DNA of 64,000 nucleotides from Corticibacter populi (GCF_004217315.1 NZ_SGWR01000002.1:52321-116320); one strand, 5' to 3'; numbered from the stretch's first letter, positions 20,137 to 29,760 are shown. Numbers and translations: made by a program. The notes: a model not told the origin generated them from the letters alone.

Positions 20137-20161
20137 TGCCGGCGGCATCGCGCCGCCGGCA
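20137..20161 (-). promoter_or_regulatory. Intercistronic hairpin between livK and livH
   Basis: TGCCGGCGGC / GCCGCCGGCA forms a 10-bp stem with a 5-base loop, without a T run. In this position after a solute-binding gene, such hairpins usually stabilise the upstream mRNA or reduce read-through. That would make LivK more abundant than the permeases (inference). Confidence 0.55.
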
Positions 20162-20202
20162 TGGCCTCGGGCGCGGCGCCCGTCACGCGCTGCGCGCCTG
20201 GC

Positions 20203-21396
20203 TCACTTCCAGAGCGCGCACTTGCTCTCCTGCCGGGTGGTGAAAACGTCGCTGCCTTTGAGGGCCTGCACCACCTTGAGGTAGTCCCAGTCCCGGCTGG
20301 ATTCACCCGGCTGCTTGACCTCCACCAGATACATGTCATGCTCGTAGCGGCCATCGGGGCGGATCTGGCCGCTGGCGTAGAAGTCCTTGAGCGGCTTGCT
20401 GCCCAGCAGTTCGCGCACTTTGGCACCGTCGGTGGTGCCGGCCTCCTGCACGGCCTGCAGCCAGTTGTAGACGGCCGAGTAGTTGGCCGCCTGCACCGAG
20501 GTTGGCATGCGCTTGGTCTTCTCGTAGAAACGCTGCGCCCAGGCACGTGACTCGTCGTTCAGGTCCCAGTACCAGCTGTCGGTGAACTGCAGGCCCTGCG
20601 TGGTCTGCAGGCCCATGCTGTGGATGTCCGAGAGGAACAGCAGCAGGCCGGCGAGCTTCATGGTGCTGGTGATGCCGAACTCGCTGGCGGCCTTGATGGT
20701 GTTGATGGTGTCGCCGCCCGCGTTGGCCATGCCCAGGATCTTGGCCTTGGAGCTTTGTGCCTGCAGCAGGAAGGAGGAGAAATCCGAGGCATTGAGCGGG
20801 TGGCGCACCGAGCCCAGCACCTTGCCGCCATTGGCCTTGACGGTGGCGGCGGTGTCGTTCTCCAGCGCGTGGCCGAAAGCGTAGTCGGCCGTCAGGAAGA
20901 ACCAGGTGTCGCCACCGGCATCCAGGATGGCCTTGCCGGTGCCGCGCGCCAGCGCCACCGTGTCGTAGGCATAGTGCACCGTGAGCGGCGCACACTGCTC
21001 GTTGGTCAGCGCCGAGGTGCCGGCGCCATTGTTGATGTAGAGCACCTTCTTCTCGTTGGCGACAGTGCTGGTGGCCAGCGCGGTGCCGGAGTTGGTGCCG
21101 CCCAGGATCAGCGCCGCGCCCTGCGTGTCGATCCATTCGCGCGCCTTGGCGGCGGCGATGTCGGCCTTGTTCTGGTGGTCGGCCGTGAGCAGCTCGACGG
21201 GCTTGTCCAGCACCTTGCCGCCAAAGTCCTCGATGGCCATCTGCGCGGCCAGCACGCCACCGCGGCCGTCGACGTCCGAATACAGGCTGGACATGTCGGT
21301 GACGAAGCCGATCACGACCTTGTCCTGCGCCTGCGCGGCGCTCATCCACCCGGCCGCGCCCAGCATGGCGGCGATGAGGGTCAGTCTGGTTTTCAT
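20203..21396 (-). CDS. livK: Periplasmic solute-binding protein of the LivK type
   Basis: Start is MKTRLTLIAAMLGAAGWMSAAQAQ (21396), preceded by AAGGAGA; the signal peptide is clear. The 397-residue protein is a type I periplasmic-binding fold (DKVVIGFVTDMSSLYSDVDGRGG). Many close relatives in Burkholderiales are annotated as ABC binding proteins of unknown ligand, often for aromatic or small organic acids rather than leucine. It delivers substrate to LivHM. Position in the middle of the operon, flanked by 133-bp and 114-bp spacers, is consistent with separately tuned expression. Confidence 0.88.
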   Translation of the reverse strand: MKTRLTLIAAMLGAAGWMSAAQAQDKVVIGFVTDMSSLYSDVDGRGGVLAAQMAIEDFGGKVLDKPVELLTADHQNKADIAAAKAREWIDTQGAALILGGTNSGTALATSTVANEKKVLYINNGAGTSALTNEQCAPLTVHYAYDTVALARGTGKAILDAGGDTWFFLTADYAFGHALENDTAATVKANGGKVLGSVRHPLNASDFSSFLLQAQSSKAKILGMANAGGDTINTIKAASEFGITSTMKLAGLLLFLSDIHSMGLQTTQGLQFTDSWYWDLNDESRAWAQRFYEKTKRMPTSVQAANYSAVYNWLQAVQEAGTTDGAKVRELLGSKPLKDFYASGQIRPDGRYEHDMYLVEVKQPGESSRDWDYLKVVQALKGSDVFTTRQESKCALWK

Positions 21397-21529
21397 GAGG
21401 GTGTCTCCTTCGATCTCGATGGTCATGGTTGCGGGGAAATAACGGGACTCTCCAAAGGCGGTGCCGGTTGTGGCGGTGGCAATGGGCTGCGCGCGGCGGG
21501 CGTCGGAATCGGCGCTCAAACGCCCAAGC

Positions 21530-22333
21530 TCAGACGCCCAGAAGCTCGCCCAGCACGGGCATCTTGGCCTCCAGTTCGGCGGCGGCGAAATGCTCCACGA
21601 CGCGGCCATGCTCGATGACATAGAAGCGGTCGGCCAGCGGCGCGGCGAAGCGGAAGTTCTGCTCGACCATGACCACCGTGTAGCCCTTCTCGCGCAGCGT
21701 GGCGATCATGCGCGCGAGCGCCTGCACGATCACCGGCGCCAGGCCTTCGGAAATTTCGTCGAGCAGCAGCAGGTTGGCACCGGTGCGCAGAATGCGCGCC
21801 ACCGCCAGCATCTGCTGTTCGCCGCCCGAAAGACGGGTGCCGGGGCTGTGGCGGCGCTCGGCCAAGTTGGGAAACATCTGATAGATCTCGGCCACGCTCA
21901 TGCCCGCGCTGGTGCCTGCGCCGGAGACGGCACCAGCGCTCTTGAGCGCGGGTGGCAGCAGCAGGTTCTCCTCGGCCGAAAGGCTGGCGAAGATGCCGCG
22001 CTCCTCGGGGCAGTAGCCCACGCCTAGGCGTGCGATGCGGTGCGTGGGCAGGCCGATGGTCTCGGTGCCGTCGATCTGGATCGAGCCCTCGCGCCGCCCG
22101 ATCAGGCCCATGATGGCGCGCAGGATGGAGGTACGCCCGGCGCCATTGCGCCCGAGCAGCGTCACCACCTCGCCGCGCCGCACTTCCAGGTCCACGCCGT
22201 GCAACACGTGCGACTCGCCGTACCAGCCCTGCAGCTGGCAGATCCGCAGCGCGGACGTGCCGACCGTCTTCACCATGCTTGCGGAATCCACCGCGTCCGC
22301 CATGCTCGCCGTGTTGGATGTGGCCACGCCCAT
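21530..22333 (-). CDS. livF: ABC transporter ATP-binding protein LivF, with Arg in Walker A
   Basis: The 267-residue ATPase has GRNGAGRTS at the P-loop: the catalytic lysine position of GxxGxGK[ST] is arginine (codon at 22133-22135). Signature LSGGEQQML and Walker B LLLLDEISEGLAP are normal. The N-terminal 20 residues before MVKTVGTSAL may be a mis-chosen extension. A two-base gap separates it from livG. I recall related LivF proteins with GRNGAGR in this lineage, so the change may be family-specific rather than inactivating; ATP hydrolysis could then depend on LivG. Confidence 0.9.
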   Translation of the reverse strand: MGVATSNTASMADAVDSASMVKTVGTSALRICQLQGWYGESHVLHGVDLEVRRGEVVTLLGRNGAGRTSILRAIMGLIGRREGSIQIDGTETIGLPTHRIARLGVGYCPEERGIFASLSAEENLLLPPALKSAGAVSGAGTSAGMSVAEIYQMFPNLAERRHSPGTRLSGGEQQMLAVARILRTGANLLLLDEISEGLAPVIVQALARMIATLREKGYTVVMVEQNFRFAAPLADRFYVIEHGRVVEHFAAAELEAKMPVLGELLGV

Positions 22334-22334
22334 G

Positions 22335-23105
22335 TCAGTGTGCTCCTTGCAGTTGGCCTTCGGTGGTGCCCATGTAGGCCTCCATCACCTGCGGGTTGCG
22401 CGAAACATCGGCATAGCTGCCCTCGGCCAGCACGGCGCCGCGCTGCAGCACCGAGATGCGATCGGCGATGGTGGAGACCACTTTCATGTTGTGCTCGACC
22501 ATCAGGATGGTCCGCCCTTTGGCGACCGCCTTGATGAGCTGGGTGACGCGGTCCACGTCCTCGTGGCCCATGCCCTGGGTCGGCTCGTCGAGCAGCATGA
22601 GTTCGGGCTCCATCGCCAGCGTGGTGGCAATCTCCAGCGCGCGCTTGCGGCCATAGGGCAGGTTGACGGTGACTTCCTCGGCCCAGTCCTGCAGGCCGAC
22701 CTCGGCCAGCAGATCCAGCGCACGCTGGTTGAGCCGATCAAGCGAGCGCTCGCTCTTCCAGAAGTGGTACTGCGTGCCGAGCTGGCGCTGCAGCGCCACG
22801 CGGACGTTCTCGCGCACGCTCATGTGCGGGAACACCGCCGAGATCTGGAACGAGCGGATCACCCCGCGCCGGGCAATCTGCGCCGGCCGCTCGCCGGTGA
22901 TGTCGATGCCGTTGAAGTGGATGCTGCCCTCGGTCGGCACCAGGAACTTGGTCAGCAGGTTGAAGCAGGTGGTCTTGCCCGCCCCGTTCGGGCCGATGAG
23001 CGCGTGGATGTGGCCGCGCTGGACCTGCAGGTTGACATCACTGACGGCCGTGAAGCCCTTGAACTGCTTCGTCAGATTTTGCGTTGCCAGAATGACATCA
23101 CCCAT
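22335..23105 (-). CDS. livG: ABC transporter ATP-binding protein LivG
   Basis: The 256-residue ATPase has a canonical Walker A GPNGAGKTT, the LivG-specific RSFQISAVFPHMSVRENV region and Walker B LMLLDEPTQGM. The ABC signature is NLPYGRKRALEIA, the usual degenerate form in LivG. It is the first gene of the operon. A 16-bp perfect hairpin lies 117 bp upstream of its start. Confidence 0.93.
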   Translation of the reverse strand: MGDVILATQNLTKQFKGFTAVSDVNLQVQRGHIHALIGPNGAGKTTCFNLLTKFLVPTEGSIHFNGIDITGERPAQIARRGVIRSFQISAVFPHMSVRENVRVALQRQLGTQYHFWKSERSLDRLNQRALDLLAEVGLQDWAEEVTVNLPYGRKRALEIATTLAMEPELMLLDEPTQGMGHEDVDRVTQLIKAVAKGRTILMVEHNMKVVSTIADRISVLQRGAVLAEGSYADVSRNPQVMEAYMGTTEGQLQGAH

Positions 23106-23221
23106 GCGCGCCCCATCCCATCGACCGAGGAACGGCAGGTGCCGACAACCCGGCCTTCAGACCGGCGGCATCCGCCAACGAATGGGATCGATGCTAGGTT
23201 TGCTGCAACGCACACACAATG

Positions 23222-23261
23222 GGGAAAGCCTCCATCGTAGTTACCCGATGGAGGCTTTCCC
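23222..23261. promoter_or_regulatory. Perfect 16-bp inverted repeat upstream of livG
   Basis: GGGAAAGCCTCCATCG and its exact reverse complement flank an 8-base spacer (TAGTTACC). No T run follows on either strand, so it is not a classic terminator. It lies between livG (leftward) and the 3' end of the metallo-hydrolase gene (also leftward). It could terminate the upstream gene by another mechanism or act in the liv leader. Confidence 0.6.
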
Positions 23262-23317
23262 GGTATGGCCCGATTGCGGCTTGATCACGGCATCTTCTCG
23301 GCCTGTTCATGAGCCCT

Positions 23318-24238
23318 TCACGGCCACACCATCTCACCCTTGGCCACCTTGGCGCTCAGTACCAGGCCGCCTTCTCCCTCCAGGCCGGGGTAGCGTTTCT
23401 CCATCGCGGCAATCAGCGCATCGGCATCGCGGGCCTTGGCGGCCTCCTCGTCGAAAGCGCGGATGTAATCGGCGGTGAATGCCACGGCGCTCAGATCCAG
23501 CCTGGCACCCGGAGCAAAGTGGCCGGGCACGACAACCCTGGGCTGCAGTGCCTCGATGGTCTCCAGCATGGCCAGCCAGTCGGCATGCGATTGCGGGGTC
23601 TGGGTGTCGGCCATCCAGACATGCAGACCGGCTTGCACCGGGATGCCGCCCGCCACGGTCTGGATGGAGGGGATCCACACGACACTGCGGTCGGGCGCGG
23701 GGCCGGCGAGCCCCACGATCTTCAGCTCCTGCCCTTCCAGCGTCAGCGTGTCGCCCTGCAAGGGCTGCGGCACGACGATGGCCTGCGGGGCGTTGCTGCC
23801 CAGTTGCGGGCCCCATACCTTGAGCTTCTCATCCTTGGTGGCCTGGATGTGGGCAATGGTCTGCGGCGTAGCCACAATCGCCGCTTGCGGAAAGGCCTGC
23901 CGCAGGGTGTCCAGGCCGAAGTAGTAGTCGGGGTCGCCGTGGCTGATGTAGATGGTGCGCAGGGTCTTGCCGGAGGCCGCAACCCGTTCGGCCAGCTTGC
24001 GGGCCTCGGCGGCGGAAAACTGCGCGTCGATCAACAGGGCGTCGGACTCGCCGCTGACCAGCACCGAGGAGACGGCAAAAATGGCCTCCTCGCCGGGGTT
24101 GAAGACCTCGATGTGCAATGGCGCACCGGCAACCGCAGGCACTGCGCCGGCCGCCAGGGCCGGCGCGCTACCGGCAGCCATGGCCAGGCCAAGTGCACCT
24201 GCCAGTGCGAAGGGGCGCCAGAACGAGAAAACATGCAT
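23318..24238 (-). CDS. Exported metallo-beta-lactamase-fold hydrolase with atypical metal motif
   Basis: The 306-residue protein starts at 24238 (MHVFSFWRPFALAGALG, signal peptide to about ALAAGA), preceded by AAGGTG. The MBL metal motif reads SHGDPDYYFG, with Asp and Tyr where HxHxDH has histidines; PGHFAPG supplies a later histidine. It therefore may bind fewer or different metals. It is 83 bp downstream of the CGWC thioredoxin-fold gene on the same strand, and both are divergent from a LysR gene. Substrate unknown; a detoxification or quorum-lactone role is conceivable but unsupported. Confidence 0.78.
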   Translation of the reverse strand: MHVFSFWRPFALAGALGLAMAAGSAPALAAGAVPAVAGAPLHIEVFNPGEEAIFAVSSVLVSGESDALLIDAQFSAAEARKLAERVAASGKTLRTIYISHGDPDYYFGLDTLRQAFPQAAIVATPQTIAHIQATKDEKLKVWGPQLGSNAPQAIVVPQPLQGDTLTLEGQELKIVGLAGPAPDRSVVWIPSIQTVAGGIPVQAGLHVWMADTQTPQSHADWLAMLETIEALQPRVVVPGHFAPGARLDLSAVAFTADYIRAFDEEAAKARDADALIAAMEKRYPGLEGEGGLVLSAKVAKGEMVWP

Positions 24239-24321
24239 TGAATTCACCTTGTCAGTGTGGAAAAACCGTTGAAAAAACCGTGGCGCAGAACCGCCGAGAC
24301 ATGCGCCGCCCGCACACGCCA

Positions 24322-24972
24322 TCAGGTCGCCACCACCTGCTCGACCAGGGCCTCTGGCTGTGTGAATGCCGCGCCGGCCTGCAACAGCTGGCACCGGCCA
24401 CCGGTCTCCAGCACGAAGGTAGGCACGCCCCGCGCGCCCATGGCCTGCATCAACTGCCGGGCTTGCCCGACCCGGCTGCGATTGACCTCCAGCGGTTCGG
24501 CCGAGGGTGTGCACAGCAAGACCGCAGCGGCTTCCAGGCCCAGGCCTTGCAGCACGGCGGCCAAAGTGGCCGGCTCGGTGATGTTGCGGCCATCCACATA
24601 GCGGGCCCGCTGCATGGCCTTGAGAGCTGCCAGTTCCTGTTCCGGCGCAGTCAGGGCCACGGCGGTCAGAGCCATGGTGGCGGGGCCGCTGTCGAACATC
24701 TGCAGGTGGTCGGCCAGCACGCAACGGCGGTAGGTCTCGCTGAAGGGCTGACCGGTCAGAAGCTGGATGCGCTGGTCGTTGTCCCATGCATAGTCGGCAA
24801 AGTCACGTGTCATCCGGCGAGCGCCATTGCCGGCGAACAGGCCGCTGGGCATCAGGTGCAGTTGCACGTCCCCGCCACGGGCCAGCGCGTCCAGCGCCGC
24901 GCTGGCGCCGTAGCACCAGCCGCACAGCGGATCAAAGAGGTAATGCACGGTTTTCAGCGGCTGTTTCTGCAT
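24322..24972 (-). CDS. DsbA-family (FrnE-like) thioredoxin-fold protein
   Basis: The 216-residue protein lacks a signal peptide and has the active-site motif DPLCGWCYGA near residue 15, with cis-proline GVPTF near residue 184. This resembles cytosolic DsbA-like/FrnE proteins, some of which act as isomerases or S-transferases. It starts the two-gene unit with the MBL-fold gene and is divergent from the LysR at 25141. A redox or electrophile-stress function is plausible. Confidence 0.8.
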   Translation of the reverse strand: MQKQPLKTVHYLFDPLCGWCYGASAALDALARGGDVQLHLMPSGLFAGNGARRMTRDFADYAWDNDQRIQLLTGQPFSETYRRCVLADHLQMFDSGPATMALTAVALTAPEQELAALKAMQRARYVDGRNITEPATLAAVLQGLGLEAAAVLLCTPSAEPLEVNRSRVGQARQLMQAMGARGVPTFVLETGGRCQLLQAGAAFTQPEALVEQVVAT

Positions 24973-25140
24973 GGTCCATTCCTGGACACCGCTCGACCAT
25001 GGGGCGGCGGCTTGTTGAGGCGTCGTTGGAATCGCTGGGGTTCGTGCTGGTCAGGCGCTTGTCCTGCGACGCCGATGGGGTGAATGGAATTCTAGGAACA
25101 AGCAATTGATAGATAAATACATATTGAATATATTAAGAGT

Positions 25141-26088
25141 ATGTCAAAAGCAAACAATGAAGATGGTGCTGGCCATGGCAACTACGCAAACCTCAAACGG
25201 CTGGCCTACTTTGTCGCGGTGGTCGAGACCGGCTCCTTCACCGCGGCGGCCGAGCGCCTGGGCATCACCAAGGCGGTGGTCAGTCAGCAGGTGGCGCGGC
25301 TCGAGCGCGAGTTCCGCACCAGCCTGCTCACACGCACCACACGCAAGGTCGTTCCCACCGAGACGGGCCAGGCCTTCTACCAGCGCTGTGCGCTGGTCCT
25401 GCGCGAGGCCGGTGACGCCTTTGACGAGCTGGCCCAAAGTGCCGAGACGCCAGCGGGCACGCTGCGCCTGACCGCCCCGCTGGACTTCGGCATTGCGGCG
25501 GTAGTGCCGGCCATCGCCACCTTCGCAAGGCGCTACCCGCAATGCCGGGTGGAGGCGATCTACAGCGATCAGGCGCTGGACCTCATGTCCGGACAGGTGG
25601 AACTGGCCATCCGCGTAGGCTGGCTCAGCGAGCCGCATCTGCAGGCGCGCCAGGTGGGCAGCTTCAGGCAGCTCCTGGTGGCCGGCGCCGACTGGGCCCG
25701 GAGTGCCGGGGAACTGCGCCATCCGCAGGCGCTCGCCACCCTGCCGTTTGTGGCCAACACCGCCCTGCGCGAGCCGCTGCAGTGGCATTTTTCGCATGAG
25801 GCCCAGGAACGCCAGTTCGTGCATCTGCAGGCCAGCGTCTACCTCAACGAAACCCTGGCGGTGCGCGAGGCAGTGCGCCTGGGCATGGGCCTTTCCGTGC
25901 TGCCCGATTTCGTCGTGGCACAGGATCTTGCCGCCGGCCGGCTCGCGCAGGTTCTGCCCGATTGGCAATTGCCGGCCGGCGGCATCCATGCCGTGTTTCC
26001 CACTGCGCGCTTTCGTCCGACCAAGGTGCGTGCCTTCGTCGAAGTCCTCGCCGAGCAGCTGGCGCAGCGCCAGTCGCTCGGCGATTGA
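25141..26088 (+). CDS. LysR-family transcriptional regulator (CrgA/AaeR-like)
   Basis: The 315-residue protein has the winged helix LKRLAYFVAVVETGSFTAAAERLGITKAVVSQQVARLE and an effector domain beginning GTLRLTAPLDFG, typical of the group that includes CrgA and YafC-like regulators. It is divergent from the DsbA-like/MBL pair and probably controls it. The 168-bp spacer is unusually AT-rich near the LysR start and includes ATATTGAATAT (25121-25131), a possible operator. Confidence 0.88.
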   Translation: MSKANNEDGAGHGNYANLKRLAYFVAVVETGSFTAAAERLGITKAVVSQQVARLEREFRTSLLTRTTRKVVPTETGQAFYQRCALVLREAGDAFDELAQSAETPAGTLRLTAPLDFGIAAVVPAIATFARRYPQCRVEAIYSDQALDLMSGQVELAIRVGWLSEPHLQARQVGSFRQLLVAGADWARSAGELRHPQALATLPFVANTALREPLQWHFSHEAQERQFVHLQASVYLNETLAVREAVRLGMGLSVLPDFVVAQDLAAGRLAQVLPDWQLPAGGIHAVFPTARFRPTKVRAFVEVLAEQLAQRQSLGD

Positions 26089-26393
26089 CAGGCGTTGTGC
26101 CTGGGCGCGTGGGCCGTAGAAAAATAGTCGGCTACGAAACGGCCATAGCGAGGCCTCTTCCCGCTTCGCCATTTTCTACCGCCCACGTTCCTCACTGGCG
26201 CCACGACACTGCCAGGCCCTGTTGACGATCTTTGCGCCGGCTGCAGGGCTGGCCATTGGGTTGCGCATACCATTGCAGGTTTCTGTCGTGCTGCGGCACT
26301 GGCCACCCCAACCTCGGCGGGCATGCAAGACAAGGCTCATCACGCCCTCATCAGCCCAGACGCCTCGAGTAAAAACATACGCCATTGATTCTG
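26089..26393. other. Intergenic region before mutS with a repeat fragment
   Basis: No supported gene in about 305 bp. At 26218-26245, CCCTGTTGACGATCTTTGCGCC followed by GGCTGCAGGGCTGG resembles the arm and interior of the GAACCTGTT repeat family. The rest is unassigned and presumably holds the mutS promoter. Confidence 0.45.
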
Positions 26394-29093
26394 ATGAACA
26401 AAACAGACCAATCCTCGCACACGCCGATGATGCAGCAGTATCTGTCGCTCAAGGCCGAGCATCCGAACACCCTGCTGTTCTATCGCATGGGTGATTTCTA
26501 CGAACTCTTCTACGAAGACGCCCGAAAAGCCTCGCGCCTGCTCAACATCACGCTGACGCAGCGCGGCCAGTCGGCCGGCCAGCCTATCCCGATGGCAGGC
26601 GTGCCGTTCCACTCGGTCGAGACCTATCTGGCGCGCCTGATCAAGCTGGGCGAATCGGTGGCGATCTGCGAACAGATCGGCGACCCGGCCACCAGCAAGG
26701 GGCCCGTCGAGCGCAAGGTCGTGCGCATCATCACGCCCGGCACGCTGACTGACAGTGCGCTGCTGCCCGACAAGCAGGAGGCCGTGCTGCTGGCCGTCAG
26801 CGAGGCCGCCGGCAAGCCCGGCCGGGGCCGCGGCCAGCCGCGCCATGGCCTGGCCTGGATGAGCATCACCCAGGGCGTGGTCCACCTGGCCGAATGCCCG
26901 CAGGATGCACTGCCGGCCTGGCTGGACCGCATCGGCGCCAGCGAGGTCATCTTCAGCGGCGGCGCCTCCGAAGCGCTGGAGACGCTGCTGCGCCAGCGCA
27001 ATCAGTCCGGCCAGGCGCAGGCGGCATTGCAGACCATTGCCGCCTGGCAGTTCGACGCCACGCTGGGCGAGCAGGCGCTGTGCCGCCACCTGCAGGCCGC
27101 CAGCCTGCAGGCCTGGTCGGCCGACAGTCTGCCCGCCGCCCATGCGGCCAGCGCCGCGCTGCTGCACTATGCGGCCCACACCCAGGGCCGCGCGCTGCAG
27201 CACGTGCAAGGCATCCAGGTCGAGCAGGATGATGCACTGATCCAGTTGCCAGCCACCACACGGCGCAATCTCGAACTGGTGCAAACCCTGCGCGGAGAGG
27301 CTGCGCCGACGCTGTTCTCGCTGCTGGACACCTGCGTCACCAGCCTGGGCAGCCGCAAGCTCAAGGACTGGCTGCTCAATCCGCGGCGCGATCGCGGCGA
27401 GGCCCGCCAGCGCCTCGCGCACATCGCCACGCTGCGCGACGAGGCCGCGCCCCTGCCGCTCTGGCAGCATTACCGCCAGCAGTTGCAGGGCGTGGCCGAC
27501 GTCGAGCGCATCAGCGCCCGCATCTCGCTCGAACAGGTGCGTCCGCGCGAGCTGGTGGCCCTCAAGCACACGCTCTCGCAGGCCCGCGTCCTGGCTGCCG
27601 CCACAGGCACCCCAGACACCATCGAGGATGATGCCAAGGCCGGCCTCGCCAGCCTGCTGCAGCGCCTGGCGCCACCCGAAGGCGTGATCGAGCTGCTGCA
27701 GGTGGCCCTGCTGGAGGAGCCCGCCATGCTGATCCGAGATGGCGGTGTGATCGCCCCCGGTTTCGACGCAGTGCTCGACGAGCTGCGCGGCATCCAGGAC
27801 AACGCCGACGGCTTTCTGCTGGAGCTGGAAGCGCGCGAGCGCGAGCGCACCGGCATCAGCAATCTGCGCGTGCAGTTCAACAAGGTGCATGGCTTTTACA
27901 TCGAGGTCACGCAAGGCCAGCTCGACAAGGTGCCCACCGAATACAAGCGCCGCCAGACCCTCAAGAACGCCGAACGCTTCATCACGCCCGAACTCAAGGC
28001 GTTCGAGGACAAGGCCCTCTCCGCGCAGGAGCGCGCGCTGGCACGCGAGAAGCTCCTCTACGCACAGTTGCTCGAACAGCTGCAACCCAGGGTGCATGCG
28101 CTGATGCAGGTGGCCGCCGCGCTGGCCGAGCTCGACGCCCTCAGCACGCTGGCCGAGCGCTCCATCACGCTGGGCTGGTGCCAGCCGCAGTTCGTCATCG
28201 AGCCCTGCATCGACATCGAGCAGGGCCGCCACCCCGTCGTCGAGGCGCGTCTGGCCGAGACCGTGCAAGCCAGCTTCATCGCCAACGACACGCGCATGGG
28301 CGGGCGCACCCGCATGCAAGTCATCACTGGCCCCAACATGGGCGGTAAATCGACCTACATGCGCCAGGTCGCGCTGATCGTGCTGCTCGCGAGCATGGGC
28401 AGCTACGTGCCGGCCGGAAGCTGCCGCCTCGGCCCCATCGATGCCATCCACACCCGCATCGGCGCCGCCGACGATCTGGCCAACGCGCAATCGACCTTCA
28501 TGCTGGAGATGACCGAGGCCGCACAGATCCTGCACAGCGCCACGGCGCACTCGCTGGTGCTGATGGACGAGATCGGCCGCGGCACCTCCACCTACGACGG
28601 CCTGGCGCTGGCCGGCAGCATCGCCAGCCACCTGCATGACAAAACCCAGGCCTTCACGCTGTTCGCCACGCATTACTTCGAGCTCACCGAGCTGCCAGCC
28701 ACCCATCCGCATGCCGTCAACATGCATGTGGCCGCCACGGAAACGGGCAATCGCATCGTGTTCCTGCATGAGTTGCAACCCGGCCCCGCCAGCCGCAGCT
28801 ACGGCATCCAGGTGGCCCGGCTGGCCGGCATGCCCGGCGCCGTGATCACCCAGGCCCGCCACACGCTGGAGAAGCTGCAGCAACAGGACCACGGCAACCA
28901 GCAGCCGGACCTCTTCGCCATCGACCCAGCGGTGCTGCACACCGAAACCCGGGCCGCTGCCGCGCCAGAGAACCTCACCCCGAGTGCCGTCGAGGAGGCC
29001 CTGCAGGTGTTGGATGTCGATGCGCTGTCGCCGCGCGAGGCGCTGCAGCAGCTCTATGCGCTCAAGGACCTGCTTCGGAACGATGGCGCATGA
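26394..29093 (+). CDS. mutS: DNA mismatch repair protein MutS
   Basis: The 899-residue protein starts at [24 protein letters not shown]. The mismatch-recognition motif [15 protein letters not shown] lies near residue 30. The C-terminal ATPase has Walker [27 protein letters not shown] and the [13 protein letters not shown] segment. It binds mispairs and small loops and starts mismatch repair. The P-loop and recognition loop are intact. It is monocistronic and followed by a strong bidirectional terminator. No clear Shine-Dalgarno site precedes the ATG. Confidence 0.97.
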   Translation: MNKTDQSSHTPMMQQYLSLKAEHPNTLLFYRMGDFYELFYEDARKASRLLNITLTQRGQSAGQPIPMAGVPFHSVETYLARLIKLGESVAICEQIGDPATSKGPVERKVVRIITPGTLTDSALLPDKQEAVLLAVSEAAGKPGRGRGQPRHGLAWMSITQGVVHLAECPQDALPAWLDRIGASEVIFSGGASEALETLLRQRNQSGQAQAALQTIAAWQFDATLGEQALCRHLQAASLQAWSADSLPAAHAASAALLHYAAHTQGRALQHVQGIQVEQDDALIQLPATTRRNLELVQTLRGEAAPTLFSLLDTCVTSLGSRKLKDWLLNPRRDRGEARQRLAHIATLRDEAAPLPLWQHYRQQLQGVADVERISARISLEQVRPRELVALKHTLSQARVLAAATGTPDTIEDDAKAGLASLLQRLAPPEGVIELLQVALLEEPAMLIRDGGVIAPGFDAVLDELRGIQDNADGFLLELEARERERTGISNLRVQFNKVHGFYIEVTQGQLDKVPTEYKRRQTLKNAERFITPELKAFEDKALSAQERALAREKLLYAQLLEQLQPRVHALMQVAAALAELDALSTLAERSITLGWCQPQFVIEPCIDIEQGRHPVVEARLAETVQASFIANDTRMGGRTRMQVITGPNMGGKSTYMRQVALIVLLASMGSYVPAGSCRLGPIDAIHTRIGAADDLANAQSTFMLEMTEAAQILHSATAHSLVLMDEIGRGTSTYDGLALAGSIASHLHDKTQAFTLFATHYFELTELPATHPHAVNMHVAATETGNRIVFLHELQPGPASRSYGIQVARLAGMPGAVITQARHTLEKLQQQDHGNQQPDLFAIDPAVLHTETRAAAAPENLTPSAVEEALQVLDVDALSPREALQQLYALKDLLRNDGA

Positions 29094-29141
29094 CTTGCCG
29101 GGAAGGGACGGCCCCTGCTGTCCGGCCCCCCTCCGCCCACG

Positions 29142-29171
29142 AAAAAGCGCAGCCATGGCTGCGCTTTTTTT
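29142..29171. terminator. Strong terminator after mutS
   Basis: AAAAAGCGCAGC, loop CATG, GCTGCGCTTTTT with additional T. The A run on the left makes it potentially bidirectional. It begins about 50 bp after the mutS stop. From here to 29448 I see no gene. Confidence 0.92.
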
Positions 29172-29448
29172 GCGAAGAGACGGGGCCTGAAACAGCATGG
29201 ATGCCCGGCCTCCGGGGGTGAATGAGCGCGCTGCAGCCCCTCGGACATCGGACTGGACGGAGTTCCACCAAAAAGTAAGGCAAACTGACTATTTTTTGCT
29301 TCTTTTGCTCGGTATTCCGCAGGTAGGATAGCGCCACTCCACTCCCCATGCGTTGATGCCAGACAGTCCGGCCGGCGGACGATCAAGGACAGGAGGGGAT
29401 GCCGTGAAGCAGTGATGGCCCCTAGAGCCCTTGTCTCTCACGATAGGT

Positions 29449-29478
29449 GCCGGGGCGTTGCGCCAACAACGCCCCGGC
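29449..29478 (+). promoter_or_regulatory. 12-bp perfect hairpin in the leader of a small ORF
   Basis: GCCGGGGCGTTG, loop CGCCAA, CAACGCCCCGGC. It ends 36 bp before the start codon of the 81-residue ORF. There is no T run, so a role in translation control or mRNA stability is as likely as termination. Confidence 0.5.
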
Positions 29479-29514
29479 GTGTCACAAAGCGATAACTGTG
29501 CAAGGAATGTCGCC

Positions 29515-29760
29515 ATGAAACACGTCAAGTCTAGCAGTTTTGATGCTGCCTACCCCGAGCCCCCGATCGGCGTGACCCGCCAGCCTCTCGGGCCCGATAC
29601 CGAGACCCAATCCTTTGCGTCCGCCATCAACGCGCTGGCCATGGCGCGGCGCTATCTGATCGAGGGAGACGAACGCGCAGCCGAACGCAAGGCCAGCGCC
29701 GCGCTGGAAGCCTTGCGGACCCTGGTCATGACAGCCGCGCCATCGCGGGTGGCGCACTGA
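29515..29760 (+). CDS. Hypothetical 81-residue protein
   Basis: ATG is preceded by AAGGA. The N-terminal half is proline-rich (YPEPPIGVTRQPLGPDTETQ). The second half is an amphipathic helical stretch (FASAINALAMARRYLIEGDE, then RAAERKASAALEALRTL) that resembles a helical hairpin. I do not recognise a family. It sits alone between the mutS terminator and a repeat, with a hairpin in its leader. The helical part and the ribosome site favour a real gene. Confidence 0.55.
   Translation: MKHVKSSSFDAAYPEPPIGVTRQPLGPDTETQSFASAINALAMARRYLIEGDERAAERKASAALEALRTLVMTAAPSRVAH

Noticed and set aside
20089..20148. Extended LivH N-terminus beginning at 20148
   Set aside because: The extra residues are encoded by the intercistronic hairpin region, while MELFGVSLPAIL at 20088 is the standard start.
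23222..23261. Intrinsic terminator
   Set aside because: The stem is strong but there is no T run on either strand. I list it as a hairpin of unknown role.
26340..29198. Minus-strand open frame of about 950 codons opposite mutS
   Set aside because: Its composition (His/Gln/Leu/Gly-rich, no motifs) is that of an antisense shadow in high-GC DNA, while mutS on the other strand has all family motifs.
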